DNA of 33,193 nt from Haplomitrium mnioides (taxonomy: Eukaryota > Marchantiophyta > Haplomitriopsida > Calobryales): assembly GCA_049999725.1 (NCBI GenBank), contig JBNGIS010035191.1:1-33193 (forward strand). Direction: 5' to 3'. This document shows, piece after piece, positions 20,828 through 30,690 of the stretch. The notes below the pieces were generated by a model. That model made no database searches. It saw only the letters and a list, made by a program, of their open reading frames with translations, and was not told the origin of the DNA. Every line of letters starts with the position of its first letter. Positions within the stretch are counted from its first letter, which is position 1. The position numbers and the translations under genes were made by a program.

Positions 20828-23024
20828 TGTTAGGCCCGGAGAGGTGCAGTGGAGTTACACTTGGAGACAACGTGTAGGAGGAACGAAGCGAAGAAATGGA
20901 GTCATGTGGAGCAGAAATGGCGAGTATGAGCAGCAGTGGACATCATCGACATCATCAGAAAAGAGGAATCTTGTTTGGAAAAAAACAATTTTAATATTAT
21001 TTTCATCGTATTTGTGTATTTCTGCGAGTACAGGTATCACGAAGTCCCAACGACATTATCAGCGTACAAAAGAATGCAAGGTGACGAAAAATGAGTCAGA
21101 AAAAAATAATCTCCTCTGTAAGTATATATGTGTCTGTTATGTGCGTGTGTGTGTCCGTATTCATACGTGAAAGTCGGTTTGTCAAAAGAGCGATTAGTAG
21201 GGTAGAAATTTAGAAATTAGTATTTTTGTGTTAAAATAATATTATACCTAAGCTAGAGGCGATGGAGAAAGCACATTAAATTGAGAGTGGAGATCTGCAT
21301 CAATCAACGGTTGAGATTAATCGAGGAAAAAGAAGGGAAAAAGAAAAATGAGCTAGGGTTAGTGAAAGTATTTAAAGGGAAAATTTTGGCCATGGAGGCC
21401 AACGTGAATTTTTGGAGAACATGGATTGTTGATGGAGCGGGGAAGAGCAGGTAGAACATGGGAAATCAGGGTGTATGAAGAATTCAAGAAGTTTCAGATC
21501 TGCAACCACGAAGACATGTGAGTGCTGAGCCGCATAGGTGTCGGAGGAAGGTGTGTCGTTCGATCTGTTTGGTGAAATGAGTGCAGAAATCAGAGAGCGT
21601 TGAAGGAGATCAATTCGTAGAAGGAAGGAGTCAGATCGAAGGAGATGCTATTCAGGAAGTGTGGGACATTAAGAGACGAAGAGCTGCACCTGTTTTCAGA
21701 TGTTGACGGCAGGACTTCAAGCAGATCTGTGGGAAGCGATCAGCAGTTCGACGCATGTGGAGAATTGAGTGCTCGATCTGAACAGGGAGGCGTGATCGAA
21801 GATGGCAGGAATCGTCCATAAAGATTAGAGCAGAGTCGTGGTGGATTCAGAAGAATTAGATGGGAGGCGCTGCTATAGAATCGAAGTACATAGCCAGTGT
21901 TTGCATGTCGACTGAATACTGCATTTGGTGCATGCTTTGAGGGACTACGAAATCAGATGATGTGATAGAAATCGAATGCTGGATGCGAAATCGAAGAAGA
22001 GGGGCAGTTGATCAAAAATCTGCATTCGTTTGCTGCGATCAACGCAGATTGGGAACTCGAATTACTGGTTGATGAAATCAAAAGCGGCGCATGAGCAATC
22101 TGCTCGATGCCAGGGCTGGTCGCACAGGTAGAAGCAGTACCAGGCATGGGAATGGACTGAAATGGTCAGAGATGATAGACGCTGCGCGGACAGCGGTGGT
22201 CTACGATACAAAGAATGACAATATACGAAGGAGAAAGAGGAATGTACAAAATGAAGATTAAGTGAAGTGTTCTTATAGCAAATAGGGGGCATATTGGCTT
22301 TGTAGTTCTTATGGCAAGGGAAAGCATCAAGAATATACTGGTGAATCTTTGGGTGGAAGTTCTTATTCCGAGCGGACTAATAAGTTAGTAGATTTGGGAA
22401 GAGGTTTCAAGGAAGGAAAATACAAGTGGAGTATACTTTTTGCCATCTTTGGAGATTTATTCTGGAAGCAGGAGGAAGAATTTTTGGGAGATAAAAATTG
22501 GGTTGGATAGAGTGATGACAGGGAATTCTGTTTAGAGGAAGAACAGAGTATTTGGATGTTTCTGGAATTTTTGGCAGGGAGTTAAAGTTGGAGAAAATGA
22601 TAAAAATGGGAGACATGAAAAGTTTGGGAAGAGCTTAGAATTGGTGGGAAACAATTTCTGTGGGTCTGGATGGTCACTGTGGGCAATCAAGGGCACTCTG
22701 AAGATCAATGTCAGCTCGTGGAAGATTCTTGCGCGACCAAGAGGATAAGGCCAAACTAGTTAAGGTATCATATACATAGAGGGTAAAATCGGTTTTGTTG
22801 TTTTCGTGTGTGAGTTCTGTTTGTTCTGTTGGAGTCATATCCAGCATGGTACCCTGTTCTGAATTCAGAGTCATATGTGATGTGTGTAGTCCAAAAGTGC
22901 GTAAAAGTTCCGGTGTTAAGTGCTCCGAAAGAAAACAAAATATGAGGAGAGTCACCGTATAGTCGTCGATAGTCAAACCTTGGGAATGGGAACAAAACTG
23001 TGATATTATATTGTGATACCTGAG

Positions 23025-23033
23025 ATATATAAA
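23025..23033 (+). promoter_or_regulatory. Possible TATA box of the second nested LTR
   Basis: TATATAAAG about 455 bp before the LTR end, in an otherwise mixed region. The position is reasonable for a U3 promoter. Prediction only. Confidence 0.4.
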
Positions 23034-23299
23034 GTGCTCATTGCAGAATTCTGAGTTTTCTAGTTGGTAGAATCTGTAGATGTGAATTGGGATTTCTATG
23101 CATTTCCATGTTGTTGATCCTTTTTAGAGTTAGTATGTCGTTTGTCTGAATGTTAAGCGTGACAGGATGAGGAGCTGAATAGTGTTGTGTATGATAGAAT
23201 AGGATAGTTTATGGTGTTTGAGAGAATTGATTGAGTGAGGACTGAGTTTGGGTGTGTTGCTGCTTTTACGAACATAAGTAATTTAGACGCATTGTCAAA

Positions 23300-23415
23300 G
23301 TTCTTCTTTATGCTTTCTCGATACCTCTTACCCTTCTAGTCTCCCTCTCCTTCTGCACACTTCTTCTATTTCCCTCACATCTACTTCTTCCCTCTCTCCT
23401 ATCTCTTCTTCCAAC
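23300..23415. repeat. Pyrimidine-rich tract in the second nested LTR
   Basis: About 115 bases are almost entirely C and T on the plus strand, in the presumed R/U5 region some 270-390 bp after the TATA-like word. It would be a CU-rich leader in an element transcript. Confidence 0.6.
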
Positions 23416-23488
23416 TTCACGGATAAGGCTCTGATCCTTCAGGGTCTTACCCCGCTATCCTCACTATAGCCCAAACTTAGTCGAAACA

Positions 23489-23700
23489 GTGGGACCATCA
23501 GGCATACTACTAAAGTTTGCAGAATCCCAACACATTTAGTCGCACTTTATGCTAAAGATAAAAACCAGAATGATGCAATAGAGAATCATGAGGTCTTTAT
23601 GGAGCAGGCCGATACCCTTAGCGATTATATCGATAAGGAAGAGGATATCAATATACTAGATACGAACATGATTCAGTGTACAAATTCTATACTTCCTCTT
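23489..23700 (+). pseudogene. Copia A gag, 3' segment with second half of the zinc knuckle
   Basis: Supplies the His (23503-23505) and last Cys (23518-23520) of the split CCHC knuckle, then CRIPTHLVALY, a typical segment just after the knuckle in this copia group. It runs on without a stop through an acidic linker towards the protease. Confidence 0.82.
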
Positions 23701-24081
23701 GATGACATCCATACCTGTATTATAGACAATGGCAGTACTCATACTATTTTAAAATGCAGGTCCTATTTTACCAAGCTGACGCCTTCACACCGAAAGGTGA
23801 CCACTATTATAGGCAGCAATCAGATTGAAGAAGGAAAAGGACCAGCAACTATCAGATTGCCACAAGGGACTGTCATACATATCAGATCAGCCATATATGC
23901 TCCAAGTGCAACTAGAAACCTAATAAATTTTCGTGATATACGAGACAATGGGTATCACATACATACCAGCACTTGTAAAAATCAGGAAGTGTTGCATTTA
24001 TTGAAGCACACTCCTGAAGGATCTGAAATAAAAGAAACACTTTTTGCATACCCTCTTGGTTTCTATATTACACAAATATAA
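23701..24081 (+). pseudogene. Copia A protease region
   Basis: Aspartic protease core IIDNGSTHTIL with the catalytic Asp at 23725-23727. The usual D-(S/T)-G is D-N-G here, which probably impairs catalysis. The following block (ATRNLINFRDIRDNGYHI) is the normal region between protease and integrase. It stops at a TAA at 24079-24081. Confidence 0.82.
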
Positions 24082-25099
24082 AACTATCATACTCATGCAA
24101 AAGCAATCGATCATACTACTTTATGGCATAATCGCTTAAGACATCCGGGCACTACAATGTTTCTTAACATTCAGAAAGTGACCCGATCCATTCCGCAAAG
24201 CATTAAGCCATCTATGATTGATAGACAATGTATTCATTGTTCTCAAGGCAAGCTGGTCTTACGTCAAGCGATTTCCAAAACAATTCTGGAAATTCCAAAG
24301 TTGCTTGAGAGAATACACGCAGATGTTTGTGGTCTTATTGATCCATCTAGTAGACCCTTTCGGTATTTTTTGGTGATCATTTGCGCTTCTACAAAGTGGT
24401 CACAAGCATCATTACTATCTACCTGTAATCTTGTCTTCCCGATGATATTGGTACACATTCTGAAATTGAAGGCTCAATTTCCAGAAAGTCCAATAAAAGT
24501 CCTACGAGTTGACAATACGGGGATACTTTTGATGACTTTTGCATGACAATGGGTATTGATACCCAATACTCTGTGGCACATGTCCATTTTCAAAATGAAA
24601 TAGCCGAAAGAGTTATATGCAACATTCAAATGATTGCTATGCCTATGTTAATGCAAACCAATTTACCAGCTTCTGCATGGGGCCATGCAATACTACATCC
24701 TGCATCATTATTAAAATATCAACATCAGCTTTTAATTCATTATCACCTCACCACTTGGCCTATGGTCAGATGCCATACTTATCCCATTTGCGAGTTTTCG
24801 GTTGTCAAGTCTTAGTTTCGATTATGGGACCGAAAAGAACTAAGATGGGACCTCAGAGGCAAAAAGACATTTATGTGGGATATGACTCACCGTCTATTAT
24901 ACGCTATCTAGAACCATCTATAGCTGATGTGTTTCAAGCCAGATTAGCTGATTGCCATTTCTATGAGGATGTATTTCCATCTCTTTTTGAAGATAAAAAT
25001 TCTTCTTTACCGAAAAAACTCCAATAGGAGAATATATCCACTATATGGATAGATCAAAAAACAAGGCAAGGTGAGGATGAGGTCAAGAGACTTCTTTAC
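24082..25099 (+). pseudogene. Copia A integrase
   Basis: Pre-integrase zinc finger: His at 24127-24129 and 24142-24144, Cys at 24229-24231 and 24238-24240. Core domain: first Asp in IHADVCG (about 24320), second in RVDNTG (about 24510), Glu in QNEIAERVI (about 24600). A frameshift near 24540 separates the second Asp from the Glu and another follows near 24770, before LRVFGCQVL. Known role: insertion of element cDNA into the genome. The breaks make this copy inactive. Confidence 0.85.
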
Positions 25100-26800
25100 T
25101 TGGCTAACATAGTCGAACAATTGCCAAATTCTTTTAATGAAATTGCAAAGGTAACTAGGTCACATATTCCTGCGGTGAATATTCCTACAAGAATTCAAGA
25201 TATTTCAAAACTAGTAGTTGACCAAGTACCAAGGCAAAAGAGAGGATGCCCTCTTGGCTCAAAAGACTCTCAACCTAGGCAAAAAGTTTTGACTAAGAGA
25301 ATTACATTCTCAGCTGATGTCATGAAAGCATCTTCGTCTACACCATTACTATCTTACCCGACTATTTCCCTATTGGAATACCCTGATAATCAAGAGATCT
25401 CGATCCACTACATGGATACAAGGGTTATATGGCAAAGAGAATGTGTAGATGTCGATGACCATTTTGCATTACTTGTTTCACAGACTATATCCGATGCACC
25501 ACCTGATCCCAGATCTGTCAAAGAAGCTTTGGACAGTTCTGACCGGGTAGAGTGGAAAAAGGCAATAGATTCAGAGCTTGATTCCATGATGCAGAGGAAG
25601 GTATTTGGACTTTTAGTCCCTATTCCCTCTTATGCTAATTTAATCAGATATAGGTGGATCTTTGTGAAGAAGCGAAATGAAAAAGGTGAAATTGTCAAAT
25701 ATAAGGCATGCCTTATAGCCAAAGGCTATACACAAGTACCTGAGAGAGACTACGATCTCACATACGCCCCAGTTATGGATGCTATCACATACCAATTCCT
25801 AGTAGGCTTTTCACTATGACATGAGCTCATTACACATCAGATGGATGTTGTGACAACATATCTATACGGGCTTTTGGATTCCAAGATCTACATGAAAGCT
25901 CCCCCAGAGCTTATTGCAAAGAGTATCTATCATAATCAAGGAGAGAATGTCACTAAGAGTAAACCACTTAGTGATTCATCTACCTCTTTGCCATTGACCA
26001 TCATTACACCCAGTGGTGGTAGTACTAGGTTAGTACCTATAGTCCATGAGATGGGCTCTAGGGAGAAAAGACCTATTGTCTCTCTATGCATCAATCCATG
26101 CCTCTGACCAAGGGTGGATATGCAGTCCAGATCCTTTGATATGTTTATGGACTAAAACAGAGTGGTCGAATATGGTATTATAGATTTCATGAGGAGATGA
26201 TCGCCATGGGTTTTCACTTTGATGACATTGCACCAAGTTTATTCATCAAGAATGTCAACAAAGAATTTATAATTGTCGCATTATATATTGATGATATAAA
26301 CCTTTTTGGTCACCAATCCTTACTTGAGCAGACTATTTCTATGCTTAAGAAGACTTTTGATATTAAAGATATTGGTAAGACTAAGTATTGTTTAGGATTA
26401 TAATTTGAGTATCTCGAAATTTGAGTATCTCGATGATGGCATATTGATGCATCAGAGTACTTATACTAAGAAAATCCTTAAGCAATTCAATATGGATAAA
26501 TCTCATCTAGTTATATCCCCTATGGAGATAAGATCACTGGACAAAGACAAAGATATTTTCCGAAAACGGAAAGACATAGAGCCAATCCTTGGATTTGAGA
26601 CACCATATCTCTCCACTATAAGAACCCTTATGTATCTTGCTAATCAAACACGCCTTGATATTTCATTTGCCGTGAACTTGCTTGCGAGACATAGTTCACA
26701 ACCTACTATAAGGCATTGGAATGGTGTCAAGCGTATTTTCAGATACTTACAAGGCACAATTGACATGGGACTCTTTTTCCCAACTAATACTGATCAAATA
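25100..26800 (+). pseudogene. Copia A reverse transcriptase
   Basis: The copia linker ends with RQKRGCPLGSKD, then the RT begins: VEWKKAIDSELDSM, YRWIFVKKRN, YKACLIAKGYTQ, HQMDVVTTYLYG (usually MDVxTAYLYG), KIYMKAPPEL, YGLKQSGRIWYYRF in another frame near 26140, and the catalytic box YIDD at 26284-26295 (YVDD is commoner). Stops at 25817-25819, 26105-26107 and 26401-26403 and at least two frameshifts break it. About 84 codons separate KIYMKAPPEL from YGLKQSG, where roughly 25-35 are usual; the extra Ser/Thr/Pro-rich stretch is mostly in frame. Confidence 0.87.
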
Positions 26801-27298
26801 CTTACCAGCTATGCAGATGCGGGATATCTGTCAGATCCTGATGATGCTAAATCCCAAACCGGTTATGTATTCCTATATGGCTCTATAGCTATATCATGGA
26901 AAAGTACAAAGAAAACTTTGACTTGTACATTCTCAAACCATGCAGAGATCATTGCTCTGTATGAAGCTAGTAGGAAGTGCATATGCTTACGAAGGATGCT
27001 TGATCATGTTTATTTACATTGTGGTTTGCCTTGTATATCTAACCCTACTGTTATTTTTGAAGATAACTTGGCATATGTACAGTAGGTCTCATAGGGATCT
27101 ATTAAAGGAGACCACATAAAACACATCGCTCCAAAGTTTTTCTTCACTCATAAGCAGCTTGATGACACTATTTCTATGCAGGTTATCTCTAGTAAGGAGA
27201 ATATTGCCAATATATTTACTAAGGCTTTACCTCTGGCATTGCATAAGCATTTTTGTCATCTACTTGGTTTACGGAGATTATCGACTTTATTGTCATGA
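26801..27298 (+). pseudogene. Copia A RNase H
   Basis: Contains SYADAGYLSDPDDAKSQTGYVF, SNHAEIIALYEASR and FEDN, which hold the Asp, Glu and Asp metal ligands of copia RNase H. After a stop at 27083-27085 it goes on through KGDHIKHIAPKFFF and ENIANIFTKALP to a TGA at 27296-27298, the normal end of Pol. Confidence 0.87.
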
Positions 27299-27658
27299 CT
27301 TCACCGACTATTCTTTTATTATCTTGTCAAAATCATTATTTTTATCTCCAATATCTCTTTATATTCTATCTTATGCTCATGCTATCTTTTTCTAAGTGTC
27401 ATATGATCATTATTTTCAGATTCATTATTTTGGCCTATAGTTGATTTTCTTGTGATTATTTCTCTTTTGGTCACTATATGACATCTATATCCATCTATAA
27501 ATGGTGGTTGTACTCTTTCCCTCATTGGCATATGCGAGGGTTTTAATGAGGCAACACCTTTATATTTCATATGGATTTCTTTTGGAGTGTTGGTGGTATT
27601 CTATCATAGGACTTATACTCATCTTACGTGTGGCCACAACATTTCCCATATTATAGCC
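27299..27658 (+). other. Copia A 3' untranslated region
   Basis: T-rich sequence between the end of Pol and the polypurine tract. Only fragmentary frames of about 60-78 codons that overlap the Pol end; nothing recognised. Confidence 0.6.
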
Positions 27659-27667
27659 AAGGGAGAG
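27659..27667 (+). other. Copia A polypurine tract
   Basis: AAGGGAGAG stands directly before the 3' LTR, the expected plus-strand priming site. Confidence 0.8.
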
Positions 27668-27944
27668 TATTATAATACATGCAGTAAGATTAGACTAATA
27701 TAGCATTAGTCCTTAACCTATGATTAGATTATATGATTAGGATTAGGGTTAGTGCTAATCCTATGTGATTAGCATACTACCTTGTTATCCTATCTCTTTT
27801 GTACACACATACACATTATGATATGAGATATATGAGATTGAAGAGAGAGAAGAGAAGGAGAAGAAGATTTGAGATTTGATCACACATGCTTGTTCCCACA
27901 TTCTTCATTTGCATTGCATGAGCTAATGGGCTTGATATTCAACA
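27668..27944 (+). repeat. Copia A 3' LTR (277 bp)
   Basis: Begins TATTATAATAC and ends GATATTCAACA. Relative to the 5' LTR: about 18 substitutions, one 3 bp and one 2 bp gap. Followed by AAACG, the right copy of the target duplication. Confidence 0.92.
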
Positions 27945-28013
27945 AAACGCATAATCTCATGACGGTAGAGGGAGGCTAATCACAAGGTTATTGTAGTGAG
28001 CATTCGCATGAAG
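27945..28013. other. Short spacer between copia A and copia B
   Basis: 69 bases of older host or repeat DNA. Includes the AAACG duplication of copia A on its left; TGAAG immediately left of copia B should be its target duplication, but the partner is outside the window. Confidence 0.6.
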
Positions 28014-28015
28014 TG

Positions 28016-28159
28016 TTGAAATACCAAGTTATCCTAGCAGGTAGAGTCTTATTTTTTGGACCCTCTTTAGGTTAGTTTTGTTAAGTTAATTTAGGGTTGA
28101 AATACCAAGCTATCCTAGCAGGTAGAGTCTTATTTTTTGGACCCTCTTTAGGTTAGTTT
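28016..28159 (+). repeat. Direct repeat in copia B LTR, period 81 bp
   Basis: 63 bases beginning TTGAAATACCAAG occur at 28016-28078 and 28097-28159 with one mismatch (T/C), separated by 18 bases. Such upstream duplications in U3 often act as enhancer repeats in other copia elements. Confidence 0.92.
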
Positions 28160-28173
28160 AGAGTAAGCTTAAG

Positions 28174-28180
28174 TATAAAA
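28174..28180 (+). promoter_or_regulatory. TATA box of copia B LTR
   Basis: TATAAAA lies 15 bases after the second repeat copy and about 150 bp before the LTR end, a typical U3/R layout. Confidence 0.6.
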
Positions 28181-28323
28181 CACATAGTATGTAGAGAGAA
28201 AAGTAGGGAGATCAAAGAGAGAGTGCCACTATGCCGCAAGCCTCTTCACTTTTGTAAATTCACTGTGTTGAATACGATCTCTCATATTTGCCTCCAAAGA
28301 TTTGTCTTCTCGATTTCTTTACA

Positions 28324-28342
28324 TGGTATCAGAGCCTGGTTT
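28324..28342 (+). other. Copia B primer binding site
   Basis: TGGTATCAGAGCCTGGTTT, the standard plant copia primer site complementary to the 3' end of initiator methionine tRNA, directly after the LTR CA. Confidence 0.9.
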
Positions 28343-28461
28343 GTGAGGAGAATAAGATTGCAATGAGTAGATGATCAATTTGGTTTGATATCCTTTTTCC
28401 CGAAGGTGGTCATAGAGTTGAAGCACAAAGTCTTGAAGTTTGGAGGTGTCAAGTTGCGTAA

Positions 28462-29330
28462 ATGGGTGATACCAATATCGTTAGTATTGAGAAGTTGGAG
28501 AAGAATAATTACCAACCGTGGAAGTTCCGGATGAGGAACTATTTGATAGGCAAGAGCCTATAGGGGTATGCATCAGGTGAAGAAAAGGAACTACAACTTC
28601 CTTTAGTGAATGTAACAGATCAAGAATTGAAGGCATGGAAAGCTTGGAATGAAAAAGGTGATGTTTTTTATTTCACAAAATTTGTCAAACAGTATGGTTG
28701 GACACATACAAGATTTGGAGTTTGCAAAAGATGTATGGGATACGTTAGAAAGGCTCTAAAATACAAATACTAGAGCTAGAAAGATTCAATCGAAAAATGA
28801 GTTGAATAACATAAAGAAGTTACGCAACATATTAGTGAATGATTATATCTTGAAGATAAAAGAGACATCAGATGTATTGGGATCTATTGGAGTGGTTACA
28901 GAGGATGATGATTTAGTGTCTGTAGTATTGAATGGTTTGAAGGATGATGACAAGTGGAAACCGTTTGCCACTTTTGTGTATGTTCGGGAAAATCTTCCTA
29001 ATTTTGATGAGCTAGTAGTCTCCTTGATGATAATAGAGGAGAGAAACATTGGAGGACCTACTTTAGAAAATGGTTTTGATGAGCAAGCACAAGGCTTCTA
29101 CTCATTACATGGTAGAGGCACAAGGAGATCCCAAAGAGGACATGGTGAAGGTAGAGGTTATGTACAACATAACCAAAATCAACAAAATTTTGAGAGTACA
29201 GCTCGTGGTAGAGGCGGCGGAAATTTTTGAGGAAAAAGGAGCTTTTGTGGAAGAGATGGAAGGCAAAACATTCATGATGTAGTTTGTTGGGAGTGTGGAA
29301 AAGCATGTCATTATGCAAATGATTGCTATA
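28462..29330 (+). pseudogene. Copia B gag
   Basis: Starts MGDTNIVSIEKLEKNNYQPW at 28462, a typical copia Gag opening. A TAG near 28561 replaces a probable Trp codon and there is a frameshift near 28670; in the new frame are HIQDLEFAKDVWDTLERL, one TAA, then a long open part (28802-29230) with VVLNGLKDDDKWKPF and VRENLPNFDELV. After a second frameshift near 29230 comes the CCHC zinc knuckle, C-WE-C-GKAC-H-YAND-C at 29285-29326. Role: the capsid and nucleocapsid protein that packages element RNA. Confidence 0.88.
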
Positions 29331-29464
29331 GTAGGTCCAACAACAATAACAGAGGATATGATAGAAGACAACAAGGAAATTATACATCGTCATCAAAGAG
29401 TGATGGTGAGCGTCTCTTTGTTTTGCAACATATGATGAGTACTTATACACAAGGTTGTGAAAAT

Positions 29465-29870
29465 GATGCATGGTATGTGGATTCTAGTGTGTCAAACCAT
29501 ATGACACATCATAAAAATTGGTTAAAAGAGCTGATGAACCAGAGAAGCAAGGATATGTGGAAACAAGTGATGCTGTAGTTCATCCAATTGAGTAGATGGG
29601 AAATGTTCCACTTTCTACACATGATGGAAAGTCAAAGTATATGGCTGATGTGTTCTATGTACCAACAACTACAAAGAATTTGGTATCTGTTAGTCAAATG
29701 GTAGAACAAGGATTACAAGTTGTTTTTAATGAAGATGGTTGTTTTGTGGAGGATTTGAAGAACAAAAACAGATTGGTTGCTACAGGAAGTAAGATTGGAA
29801 GGATGTTTACATTGGATGTAAAGACTCCAATGGTAAATGATAATGTCATGTATATGCAAAAGAATACAAT
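29465..29870 (+). pseudogene. Copia B protease region
   Basis: WYVDSSVSNHMTHHKNW holds the catalytic Asp (29480-29482). The normal D-S-G is D-S-S here, so the Gly is lost. After a stop and frameshift near 29530-29595 the open part 29596-30258 continues with VFYVPTTTKNLVSVSQM, normal for the protease-integrase junction in copia. Confidence 0.85.
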
Positions 29871-30690
29871 TATTGGAGATGCAGATATGTGGCACAAAAG
29901 AATGGAACATGTGAATCTACAAAGGCTGAAATCAATGCAGTCTATGGGTGTAGTTACCGGTTTGCCAAGGTTCAAGAATGTTGATATGCAGAAGGTGTGT
30001 GAAGCATGTCAGTTTGGAAAACAGTCAAGGCATCCATTCCCGCATCAAAGAAATGTGAGTAAAAATCCTTTAGATGTAGTACATTCTGATGTGTGGGGAC
30101 CTACTAAGCATGCATCAATGTCAGGAAATAAGTATTTTGTTACTTTTGTGGATGACCATACAAGGAAGGTGTGGGTTTATTTTATGAAGACAAAAGGAGA
30201 AGTGTTTGAGCACTTTAAGAGCTTTAAGAAGACGATTGAAAAAAAATCAGGGTTGTAGATTAAATGGCTACGGTCAGATGGTGGAGGTGAGTATTTTTCA
30301 TGAGAGTTTAGCAGATTTCTGGTAGAGCATGGTGTGAAGAGGCAATTCACATGCAGATATACTCCACAACAGAATGGAGTTGAAAGAGAGAAAGAATAAG
30401 CATATAGCAGAAATTGCTCGTGCCTTGATTAATGAGAAGAATCTGCCAAAATAATATTGGGCAAAGGCTGTATATATAGCTGTATATATCATGAATATGA
30501 CTCTTATGGCAGGAATACATGATATTACTCCAAAAGAAAGATTTGCAGGTACTAAAAATGATGTATCTCACTTGAAGGTATTTGGATGTATATTCTTTAG
30601 AGCAAAAAGATACCAATGTTACAACCCTGTAACACGCAAAATTAGGGTAAGTAGAGATGTTGTATTTGATGAGTTGAGTAGTTGATATGG
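29871..30690 (+). pseudogene. Copia B integrase
   Basis: Pre-integrase finger MWHKRMEH…CEACQFGK, then core Asp at 30088-30090 (HSDVWGP), second Asp at 30277-30279 (SDGGGEY) and Glu at 30382-30384 (NGVERE). Stops at 30256-30258, just after the second Asp, and just after the Glu. The tail reads YWAKAVYIAVYIMN, HLKVFGC and RDVVFDE. Between GC and the RDVVFDE block the usual stretch of about 25 residues around IFIGYS is missing, so there is probably an internal deletion near 30600. Confidence 0.86.

Larger units (their letters stand above)
20828..23488 (+). mobile_element. Second nested LTR (2661 bp), different family, probably solo
   Basis: Starts TGTTAGGCCC and ends GTCGAAACA, with GTGGG on both sides (20823-20827 and 23489-23493). 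Removing it with one duplication gives an exact C-X2-C-X4-H-X4-C spacing across the junction, strong proof that both ends are right. The first two thirds are purine-rich, there is a TATATAAAG word at 23025-23033, and a pyrimidine tract follows. No protein domain, primer site or internal terminal repeat was seen. Not similar to family L. Class is unknown; size suggests Ty3/gypsy. Confidence 0.85.
14507..27944 (+). mobile_element. Ty1/copia retrotransposon (copia A), full length, with two nested LTR insertions
   Basis: Order is LTR, primer site, leader, gag, protease, integrase, reverse transcriptase, RNase H, polypurine tract, LTR, which is diagnostic of Ty1/copia. Removing the two nested inserts (17470-20525 and 20828-23488, each with one duplication copy) leaves about 7.7 kb. 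Flanks are AAATG (14502-14506) and AAACG (27945-27949), a 5 bp target duplication differing by one CpG-type transition. By hand count the LTRs differ at about 18 of 275 aligned sites plus two small gaps, roughly 6-7%. The coding region has many stops and frameshifts, so the element is dead. Confidence 0.92.
28014..28323 (+). repeat. Copia B 5' LTR (310 bp)
   Basis: Starts TGTTGAAATACC and ends TTCTTTACA, right before the primer site. Contains an 81 bp-period direct repeat and a TATA box. The ends are judged from the TG/CA termini and the primer site, since the 3' LTR is not in view. Confidence 0.88.

Noticed and set aside
20463-21170. 235-codon open frame, one of the longest here
   Set aside because: It runs from the end of one nested LTR through copia A gag into the start of the other LTR, so it is a chance fusion. 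Only 20526-20827 is real gag-derived sequence.
20828-23488. Possibility that this insert is a DNA transposon or a captured host gene
   Set aside because: 5 bp duplications, TG…CA ends and no terminal inverted repeat beyond TGTT/AACA point to an LTR. No exon-like coding was found.
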